DNA of 64,000 bases from Smallanthus sonchifolius. Taxonomy: Eukaryota; Streptophyta; Magnoliopsida; Asterales; Asteraceae. Both the position numbers and the translations under genes were made by a program. The first letter of the stretch is position 1. Every line of letters starts with the position of its first letter. This document shows positions 43,353-52,603 of this stretch, one piece after another. The notes beneath the pieces were generated by a model. It saw only the letters and a list, made by a program, of their open reading frames with translations. It was not told where the DNA came from and ran no database searches. The DNA is taken from the NCBI GenBank assembly GCA_023525975.1, contig CM042040.1, positions 50,747,486-50,811,485 of the forward strand, given 5' to 3'.

Positions 43353-43639
43353 TTTTGCTCGTGATTTTTGTTGATTCTAGACGATTTTATATGCAAATTG
43401 ACATCAAATTCATCATTTTTGAGTTTTTCATTTCAATGGAGTTTTCAAGACTGATTTTGATCTGATTTGGTATTTTTGAAGAGGATTATGATGAAATTGA
43501 TCCGATAGAAAGCTTCTAATTGACAAATTACATGATCCTACGGTCCAATTTTGTTTAATTCCTTCAATTCAGTGATTAATGATGATTTTTGGATGTTCTT
43601 GGTTCGCGATTTTGGTCTGAAGAAGTTCTTGATTTTGAT

Positions 43640-43822
43640 TCTGTTACGGCAAGCGAACTTGCTGATTTCTGTGAAGGCGAAATTAACAGCAGGCGAACTT
43701 GTTAAGTTCGCTTCTCACAGGGTTAAGCGAACTTATTTTAGGCGAACTTAATCAGATTGTTGATTTCTGATTTAAGCGAACTTATTAATAGGCGAACTTA
43801 TTATCTTCGCCTGAGGGTAAGA
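43640..43822. repeat. GCGAACTT hairpin repeats in CopK gag leader
   Basis: At least six copies of GCGAACTT or its complement. The full hairpin at 43691-43713 (AGGCGAACTT, GTT, AAGTTCGC) is followed by half-sites and a final GGCGAACTT...CTTCGCC. It ends about 45 bases before the gag ATG (43866). Confidence 0.85.
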
Positions 43823-43865
43823 CTGTTCAACACTTGGCAATTTTTCAGAAATTTTTTTTTAAAAA

Positions 43866-46800
43866 ATGGCAAATATGGTTCAAGTCACGAATATGTTCAA
43901 TTATGACAATGAGATCGGTACATCTCAAAAACCTCCGAAGTTGTTGAATCTAGCTGATTATTCTAATTGGAAAGATCGGTTTGACCGGTTCGTATCTTTT
44001 ACCGATACTAGTTTTGGATTCCGATTTTGGAAGGATATATGCATCCGACTTATTCTTGGATGGGACAGGACAATGTTCCAAAGCCGGTGTCAGCATTAAC
44101 TACTAAAGAGAAGTTGTTATTTGATAGAGAAAAGAAAGCAATGACTAGTATTTCGATGTCTCTTCCAAAGGAAATATATCACAGTTTTAAATAGTTCAAG
44201 TCTTCTCAACAACTGTGGGAAGCATTACAGAAAAGGTGTGAAGGAAGTTTGGATGTGAAGAAGAGTAGAAAGGAGTTACTAAAGAAGCAGTTCCTGGTCT
44301 TTAAACATTTTCAAAATGAATCCTTGGATGATCTTGCTACAAGATTCTATCATCTTCTTAGTGAACTGGCTAGTGCGTCTGTGGTGTATGAGATTGAGGA
44401 AATCAATGATAAATTCTTGGAGGCTTTACCATCAAAATTTGATGTGTATACGGTTTTAATCAAAGAGAATATTAAGTACAAAACCATGTCTCTTGAAGAA
44501 GTTCTAGGGAAGATTCAGTCGCATGACATGAATATGAAGAAGAAAGAGACTAATATGGAGCATATCCAGGATCCCTCAATGTATTTTACCAAATCTACTG
44601 GTAAATCTGGTACTGGTGTGACATTGTTTTCTAGTGATGCTCAAGAGTCTTCAAATGATCAGTGTTCTGGAGTTCCAATTTATTCTGGTAATTCAAGCCA
44701 TTCTGGATTTTCTGCGACAACAGCTTCAACATCATCTGGATCTCATTTGAATCAGAAAGTTGCTGATGATTATCTTGCTATGTTTTCATCTTTCATGGCA
44801 TCATATGAGAATTTTATTGGAAGGAAAATACATGATCCTGAGGTTATAGAAGAAGATTTCAGACAGATTGACCCTGTTGATCTGGAAGAAATGAATATCC
44901 AATGGAATATGGCCATGTTGATGCGTCAAGCTAAAGATTTCTTGAAGAAAACAGGCAGAAAATATATTGGTTCAAATAGTCAATCTCGTATGGGTTTTGA
45001 TAAGAGCAAAGTTCGTTGTTACAACTGCCAAGAGTATGGTCACTTTGCTAAGGAGTGTGTGAAGCCGAAGGTAGAATTTGATTCTCAAAAGAAGAAGAAT
45101 AATTTTCAAAACAATCAGCCTAACTTTCAGCATAATAGGAATCAATCACATGGTTCTTCTGGTAATTCAAATCATGCATCTGCATCATCAGCATTGGTTG
45201 CTCAAAACGACGAAAACTATGATTGGGGCATTCATTTGGAAGACTTGGTGGGTGCTGTGAGTCAGGCTTTCGTTGCAGAAATTCATTCTGAAAAACCAGA
45301 GGAGTCGACTGATGATGAAAGTTCTAGTGATGATTCCTGTGATGGTGACAGTGTTCCAAGTGTTGATGAAGAAGTAGAACAAGTGCAGAATATTGATTCT
45401 GGTGCTGTATCAGGGGTTGCTGAGGCGGATATTGTTCTTACAGAAAATGCTTCAGTTGGTGATGATTCAGAGAATATTCTCATTGCCAAAGTATTCATGG
45501 CAGACATGTCTGATCCGTCTAAGGTAAAAGACTCTGTTTGTCATATTTACTGTTTTAACTGCATTTCTGTTAAAGATAAACTGCAAAAGGTCATGGATGA
45601 TAACACAAACTTGATTTGTGATATGAAATCAATGCATTCAGTTAATCAGAAACTAAAAGATAATGATAAGCTGTGCATTGATAGAATTGAGTCTTTGAAA
45701 AGAGACTTAAATTCTTTTGGGTTAAAATACAAAGAGCAGGGTTATCATCTAGATATGGCTTATGCTGAAGAAGAAAAACGTAATGAAGTTGTTGCCCAAA
45801 AGAATAAAGAAATATCTGACAAAGAGTCTGAGGTGATCAAACTTCATTGAAAGTTGGAACAATTTGAAAGTTCTTCAGTTGTTTTGGATTATTTTAACTC
45901 AAATGCTGATCCTACTAAGCGTGTTGCTGGTATTGGATTTATTCTTCCACCGTTTAATGCAAATTATGTGGTGGAACCTGAAATCATAAATGAAGAGGAG
46001 ATAGATCCAAAAACTGTGTTAAAGGTGAATCCGGTAACTGGGGAGGATATGATGTATGAGTCTGATTCTGAAGATGAGATGTTCGATGAAAAGAAGGTCG
46101 AGAGCATTCCAAAAGAAGTGAAAATTGATGACCCAATAGTTGTTAAAACTGTTACCGGGATAGATGCATTATGACTGAACCCGAAGAGGTGAAAGTTGTT
46201 CCAACTAAACTTTCTCCAATCTTACAATCAAGTGGGTTTGTTGCGGCTGGTTATCAAAAAGTGAATTCTTCAAAGGTGCCAACACAGACTTATGTTCCAA
46301 AGAAGCCGATAAATTGTTCTGGACATTCCTCTTAAGCTTATTCCTCTGATGGATCCTCAAATTCAAATAAAACCTCTTATTTCAGAAGTTATAAGGAAAG
46401 AAGAGTGTGTTTTCATTGCAATGAGGCTGGTCACATTTTGATCAATTGTCGTCAACCAGGGTAAAATGAAGACTGTTCCTTCACAACCGAAAGTGGGGAA
46501 GATTCTGAAAAGAAAAGATGAGGGAAAGTCGTCTTCTAGTTTGGAGAAAAATATGCCTGGTTGATCTTTTGTTAAATCCTCTGGATTTAAACAACAGGAT
46601 AAATTGAATGTTAAATCTTTCGTATGCAAAGAGAAGCTTGAGATTCCTAATGTTGGAATTTCAAAAGATCCTCATCAGGAAGTTAAACTGTCTAGACCTC
46701 AAAGGAGAAGAAGAAATAGAAAATTAAAGAAAATTTTGGAAACATCTGAATCTGACAATAATATATCAAATAATGTTTTTAAAAATAATAAAAATGGATC

Positions 46801-46939
46801 TTCTTTAAAAAAGTCTGATTGTCAAACTTCTGTTCCAAAAGTGAATGATAAGGTTGATTGTAAATTACAAGAAGTTGTTTATTTTGATCAAACTAGACGA
46901 CCCAAGACCATGATGGCTTGGGTTCCTATTTCTAACTGA
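43866..46939 (+). pseudogene. CopK gag (two zinc knuckles, coiled coils)
   Basis: ATG at 43866 (MANMVQVTNMFNYDN). The N-terminal LNLADYSNWKDRFDRFV is the copia gag entry. Frame change near 44010, TAG at 44192. The long open stretch 44249-45850 holds the UBN2-type capsid (LLKKQFLVFKHFQNESLDDL...INDKFLEALPSKFDVYTVLIK), zinc knuckle CYNCQEYGHFAKEC (45019-45060), ENYDWGIHLEDL, a Ser/Asp/Glu-rich stretch and a coiled coil (45590-45840). TGA at 45848 interrupts. A second knuckle CFHCNEAGHILINC (about 46407-46448) and the basic KLSRPQRRRRNRKLKK (46684) follow. Ends WVPISN-stop at 46937. Six or more breaks. About 1000 codons if continuous, long for a gag. Confidence 0.85.
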
Positions 46940-46957
46940 TTCTCGTTGTTTATGTAG
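46930..46957 (+). promoter_or_regulatory. 3' splice-site-like sequence at CopK gag/pol junction
   Basis: TCTAACTGAT (possible branch site overlapping the gag stop TGA 46937-46939), a T-rich stretch, TATGTAG with AG at 46956-46957. Pol begins GGA-CAA-CCA at 46958 in phase 0. 21 nt from the stop codon through the AG; a second in-frame stop (TAG) lies at the AG itself. Confidence 0.55.
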
Positions 46958-47968
46958 GGACAACCAAAGAGGACTATCAACAATACATGGTATGTGGATA
47001 GTGGTTGCTCTCGACATATGACAGGGAATGTTAGATTGCTTGAGGATGTAAAAAAAATTGATGGTGGTTATGTCGCCTTTGCGGGTAATAAAGGCGGGTA
47101 CATAACTGGACAGGGAACGTTAAAAAATGACAGTCAAATTTGAAAAGGTGAATTATGTTGAGCAGCTGGAACACAATCTTTTAAGCGTATCACAAGTCTG
47201 TGACAAGAAGTTTTCGTTCCATTTCAACGATACTGAGTGCTATATTCTGAAACCGGGCTTCGTGATTCCTGATGAATGGATTCTCATGAAGGCTCCGAGG
47301 AGAAATGACACGTATGTCCTTGACATGAGTGTCGCCACTACAACGGATTCAATTCCAACATGTTTACTCTCCAAGGCGTCAGAATCTGATTCAATATTGT
47401 GGCACAGGAAGCTAGCTCACATTAACTTTAGAAAGATGAATTACATTGTTAGGAATGATTTGGTTCTTGGTATTCCGAAGATGAAATTCTCAGTTCCTGA
47501 TGATTGTATTCCTTGCAAGAAGGGGAAGCAAAGAAAGAAATCTCATAAATCTAAATCGACGAATTCTATCGTAACTCCCTTGGAGTTGCTGCATATGGAT
47601 TGTTCGGTCCTATCAGTATTAGGAGCATTGGTGGGAAATCATACTGCTTGGTAGTAACTGATGATTACTTCAGATTTTCATGGGTTAAGTTTCTTTCTTC
47701 TAAAGTTGAAACCACTGAGTTGGTGCAATACTTAATCCTGGGTTTGGAGAATTTATTCAATCTGAAAGTCAGACGAATCAGGAGTGACAATGGCAGCGAA
47801 TTTAAGAATAGCAAAATGGGCTTATTCTATCTTCAAAAGGGAATTCATCATGAATTCAGTGCGCCATATGTTCCTCAACAAAACAGTGTCGCTGAACGAA
47901 AGAACAGGACGTTGGTCGAAACGGCTTGCACGATGCTTACAGATTCTAAGCTTCCAGTCACCTTTTAG
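46958..47968 (+). pseudogene. CopK pol: protease and integrase
   Basis: Protease WYVDSGCSRHMTGNVRLLEDV (46990-47050) with an intact D-S-G. A frame change in an A-run near 47125. GAG-pre-integrase: LLSVSQVCDKKFSFHF, LWHRKLAHINF (47398), CIPCKKGKQRKKSH (47509-47550). A one-base loss near 47604 breaks the frame at MDLFGP. Core: GGKSYCLVVTDDYFRFSWVKFL, RSDNGSEFKN (47783), PYVPQQNSVAERKN (47865-47908) with Asp and Glu kept; the usual QQNG is QQNS. TAG at 47966 replaces the Trp of TFWAEA. Confidence 0.9.
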
Positions 47969-47977
47969 GCTGAAGCT

Positions 47978-50371
47978 ATGAATACTGCGTGTCACGTTTT
48001 GAACAGGGTCTTGACCGTCAAGCGACATAACAAGACTTGCTATGAATTGCTGAATAATCGAAAGTCGAATCTGGATTATTTACTACCTTTTGGTAATCCT
48101 TGCACCCTACTGAAAGTTCGAGATGTCCCAACAAAATTTAGTACGAAGGCTATTGAAGGGATTTTTCTAGGGTATGTGGCTAATTCAACACCCAAGAGGG
48201 TTTATAACAAAGAGACACGCCAAGTTGAAGAATGGTTCCATATTGACTGTTCAAATCGATCTTTACCACAAATGGAGATTGGTCCGGATTGGGCATTTGA
48301 TTATGAAAACTTATTCAAGTCTTTTCATTTACCTTCTGATATTTCTCATGAAGATGTTGCTGTTCTTTATGATTCTTGTCAGGATGCACAGCACAATGGA
48401 TTTCTAGCAAATGCAGTTCCAAATTCATCGATTCCATCTACTTCTGCTCCCGATCCTAATGTTGCTTCTTGTTCAGGTCCACAAGATTCAGAGATTGAGG
48501 AGGATAATGCTATTTTTCAAGATTCTTCTGCTGATCCGTTGTTGGGTGATGATTCATTACCTTTGACACAGGCTCAGGGGGGAGATTCCTACAAATTTAG
48601 ACTCGAAAATTCCAATTAATCAAGATTATTCTTATCAATCTGCCTCTACTCAAGTTGACGTGTTGCCGGTTCCTGAGGTTGCATCCATCAAGGAACTCAA
48701 AGATCATCCTGTGACGAATATAATTGGAAATTTACAGGATGGAGTGAAAACACGTTCTCTTGTTGACAATACTTGTTTGTATACCTGCATTAAATATTCT
48801 GGTGTTCTTGATGCTTGCTCACATTCATGCTTTATTTCGCAGGTTGAACCCAAGAATGTTGAGATGGCTTTAAATGACAACAATTGGATAGAAGCTATGC
48901 AGGAAGAGCTTGCTCAATTTGACAAACTTAAGGTTTGGAATCTTGTTGATCTTCCGAAAGGTGCGTATCCGATTGGAACAAAATGGGTGTTTAAATGTAA
49001 GAAAGACGATCGACGTGTTGTGGAATGTAACAATGCAAGATTAGTTATCCAGGGCTTCAATCAACAAGAAGGAATTGATTACACCAAGGTTTATGCGCCG
49101 GTTGCGAGGCTCGAAGCTATAAGGCTGTTTCTAGCTTTTGCTTCTTTTAAAGGTTTTAAGGTGTTTCAATTAGACGTCAAAACTGCGTTTTTATATGGAA
49201 AGGTCAAGGAGGAAGTCTATGTTTGTCAGCCGCCGGGGTTTGAAGATCCACTGAATCCGAATATGGTTTTCAAGCTTGATAAGGCTCTCTATGGTCTTCA
49301 TCAGGCTCCTCGTGCGTGGTATGAAACATTATCCACACATCTTTTGGCAAATGACTTTGTTCGTGGAAAGATAGACTCGACCTTATTCATAAAGAAATCA
49401 GGGGGAGATTACCTACTGGTGCAGATTTATGTGGATGATATTATTTTTGGCTCGACAAACGAAGGGTTATGCAAAGACTTTGAGGGTGTTATGAAGTCGA
49501 AATTTGAAATGTCTGCTATGGGAGAGTTATCGTTTTTCTTAGGTTTACAAGTAAATAAAAAGGAAGATGGTTTCTTTATTCATCAGTCCAAGTATGTCAA
49601 AGACATCTTGAGCCGGTTCAAGATGGAGGACTGTACCCCATATGATACTCCAATTCCGGTCAATCATAAGTTGAATTCTGACCCGAAAGGAAAGGATGTG
49701 GATTTTCGACTTTACAGAGCTATGATTGGATCCCTCATGTACTTAACCGCTTCAAGGCCGGATATAATGTTCGCCGTGTGCATCTGTTCCAGATTTCAGG
49801 CAAAGCCAAAAGAATCTCACTTAATCGTTGTGAAAAGAATCTTTTGGTATTTAAAAGGAAAAAAATGTTTGGGGCTATGGTATCCTCATGGTTCTAACTT
49901 TGATTTCAATGCTTATACTGATTCTGATTTTGGTGGTTGTTGTCTAGACAGGAAATCTACAACAGGTGGCTGCCAGTTCTTAGGTAATCGACTTGTGTCC
50001 TGGCAATGCAAAAAGCAAACCACAGTCTCGATTTCTACATGTGAAGCAGAATATATCGCTGCTGCGAGTTGTTGTTCACAGATCCTGTGGATACAACAGC
50101 AACTGAGAGATTACGGTTTGAATTTCACAGGAACCCCATGCTTATCAATAATAATGCTACTATGTCCATAACTAATAATCCTGTTAAACATAGTAAAACT
50201 AAGCACATCGAAATTCGATATCATTTTATACGTGATTGTGCAGAGAAAAGGTTGATTGAGCTGGTCAAGGTACATACTGAAGATAATTTTGCTGATTTGT
50301 TTACCAAGGCATTTGATCGTACCAGGTTTGAATTCCTAATTAAAATGATTGGTATGATCAATCCCGAATAA
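47978..50371 (+). pseudogene. CopK pol: integrase tail, reverse transcriptase, RNase H
   Basis: The integrase tail (47978-48619): LNRVLTVKRHNKTCYELL, FGNPCTLLKVRDVPTKF, GIFLGYVANS. A frame change, then RT is open 48660-50171: WIEAMQEELAQFDKLKVW (48882), TKWVFKCKKD, YAPVARLEAIRLFLAFASF, FQLDVKTAFLYGKV (first catalytic Asp), KALYGLHQAPRAWYETL, YVDD at 49428-49439, MGELSFFLGLQV. RNase H: YTDSDFGGCCLDRKSTTGGCQFLGNRLVSWQCKK (49916-50015), ISTCEAEYIAAASCC. A frameshift near 50140 leads to KTKHIEIRYHFIRDC and LFTKAFDRTRFEFL, ending at 50371. Residues for polymerase activity are kept. Confidence 0.92.
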
Positions 50372-50908
50372 AAGCTTTTCAAAATCAGAATTTCATGAAA
50401 ATTTTGTTTTTTAAGTTCTTTTATTGCTTTATTACATTTCTGCATTTACATTTTCAGTCAAAAAGTTTAATTTATAAAAAGTCAAAACAAATTGAAAAAT
50501 ATAAAATTTGACATCATTTGAGGTTAGAGAAGAAATGATAGTACATCAGTGATTAGTTCATTTCACACGACCTTAGTAGAACTTGATATATGATTGATTA
50601 AAATAAGTTGATTTGATCTAAATTTCAAAGTCTGCATAAATAAGAAATGATAGTGTTGTGAATGCTCTATTCTTGATAATTTGTTTTTAAAATTTGTGTA
50701 TAAAATTTGAAACTTGAATTGTCAATAGGCTAAAAGCGTTTTGAAACTAATAGTAATGTGAAAATTAAATATAATATGATTACATCTGTGATTTAAATCC
50801 ATTATATGCCTGGGTATGTGTGTAAAAGATCATTATCAGATAAAGAATATATGGTTATATAGAATTTCATGAGACCAATATCGAATTATATCTTTAGCAT
50901 AAATCTAT

Positions 50909-50948
50909 TTCAGTTCACTTCACTGCCCATGCCCCGAAAAACATGCAA
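50909..50948 (+). other. Invariant 40-nt block in CopK spacer
   Basis: Identical to the reverse complement of 14097-14136 in CopC. It includes TGCCCATGCCCCGAAAAACA, far more GC-rich than its surroundings. Function unknown. Confidence 0.8.
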
Positions 50949-51849
50949 GGTGTTGTTGAACTAAGATATGCTTTCAAAATCGGTTGAAACATATATTCAC
51001 CCTTGGATCAGTTAGATACATCATCTGGTCTGACTCCATTGAATTTTATCCAGATAATAGTTGGATCCTCATACCTGAATCTGTTGATTCTCACTATTCA
51101 GCCTATTCATTAGAATCTTCTGATTCTGAATCATCATGATTCTTATATCCTTTGGGATCTGCTTTTATACTTGTGCTAAAAGAGATAATTTCATCTTGGA
51201 AATTGATCTAATCTTACCATTAACTGTATATGTCTTGAAGATAGTGCACTTTATATTTCTGTTTGGCATATATGTGGGGTACACGATGTTTTTCATCTAA
51301 ATGGTACTAAATCACATGAATTTGGAAAATAAACGCTTATAGTTTCAATTCATATAATATTGACAAATTTAAGAATTCATGCTTTATATTTCAAATTCGG
51401 TATAAATAAAAGAGCATTTTATAACCTGATCTTATTTACTTTGAAATTTATCGCGTATCATTTCAAATATTATTCAAATTGAATGAGTTTCAAAATGAAA
51501 AAGATGCAAAGTGCACAAAACTGAGTTGAATGTTTTCATACTATAGGTTACCCTTTGTTATTGCTAAAATGTGTGATGAATTAATTGAATACTGATATGA
51601 TCTTCTTGCTCATGATGTTAATTTAAAAAAAAATGTGTTTTCGTTTGTACAGATAAAATTCAAAAATATGTGATTCCGTTTGTACAGATAAAACTCAAAA
51701 AGATTTTGATTTTTATTTTCCATGAAAATTCTAAACTTTTATTAAAAATTGTTCGGGATTGGATCAGATACGTGTTGATGACGGAAGTTCAAGATTTAAC
51801 AGGTTGAAGTTGATAAATTTTTTGTTCAAGGCAAAAGGTTGAAAAGCTA

Positions 51850-52482
51850 TTAAGTTCGCCTGTGTATAGTGAAGCGAACTTAATTAGTTCGCTTAAAAAC
51901 AGTGAAGCGAACTTAATCTGGTTATCTGTGGTGAAGCGAACTTATCATGTTCGCCGAAGGCTTGTGAAGCGAACTTAACAAGGTCGCCTAATTAAGCGAA
52001 CTTAATGTGTTTAAGGTTCTAGAGCAAGCGAACTTATCAGATTCATCGTCTTCTTCATTTTAGGCGAACTTAACTGAAAATTGTAAAAAATTTTAAACTA
52101 TGTTGTGAGGATTGTTTACTGGTTCTATCATATTCCATATTGAATTACGAACTCAACGAAGGTAATTTCATTGAATTTCATCCGTTAAATTGTGAGAATT
52201 TGGTCATTTTCATCTCCGTTTTCGTCAAAAATTTAAAAGGACGGTTTTTGACCTAATTTTGACCGGATTTATAAAATTGATCATCCTATTTGGTTGTTAA
52301 TTGATATTCGACTGATATTCAATGCGTATTCCATGATTTCATCTCGATTTGTTGATTTTTGATCGACTGTGTTTGAATTTGAATCGTCACAGGTTCAGGC
52401 GAACTTGTTCCAAGCGAACTTGTTCCAAGCGAACTTATTCGCCTCTTGCACTACTAAGCGAACTTATTAAGTTCGCCTAGGG
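51850..52482. repeat. GCGAACTT hairpin repeats before CopK ORF3
   Basis: Cluster 1 (51850-52075): about nine GCGAACTT / AAGTTCGC copies, roughly 28-35 bases apart, including AGCGAACTTAATTAGTTCGCT (51892-51912 region). Cluster 2 (52395-52482): AGGCGAACTT then three GCGAACTT copies ending with a full hairpin AGCGAACTT / AAGTTCGCCT at 52457-52480. The ORF3 ATG is 120 bases further. Confidence 0.85.
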
Positions 52483-52499
52483 GTCAGGGAAGATTTGGA

Positions 52500-52603
52500 C
52501 TTGTAATTTTTTTTTGTGTTCAAATTTTTTTTTGGTTTAAATTTTTTTTTGTTTGTTCGTGTTTGTTATTTTTGCTAATATGTTTGTTGTCCAACTTTTT
52601 CAG
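52500..52603 (+). promoter_or_regulatory. 3' splice-site-like tract before CopK ORF3
   Basis: T-rich runs (52508-52560), branch-site-like GCTAAT (52574-52579), then CCAACTTTTTCAG with AG at 52602-52603 directly before ATGG (52604). This is a strong textbook-like plant acceptor. The equivalent tract exists in CopC (12171-12270). Confidence 0.6.

Larger units (their letters stand above)
50372..52500 (+). other. CopK spacer between pol and ORF3
   Basis: AT-rich, no credible ORF for about 2.1 kb. Contains the invariant 40-nt block (50909-50948) and, in its last 650 bases, many GCGAACTT half-sites and hairpins. Confidence 0.75.
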
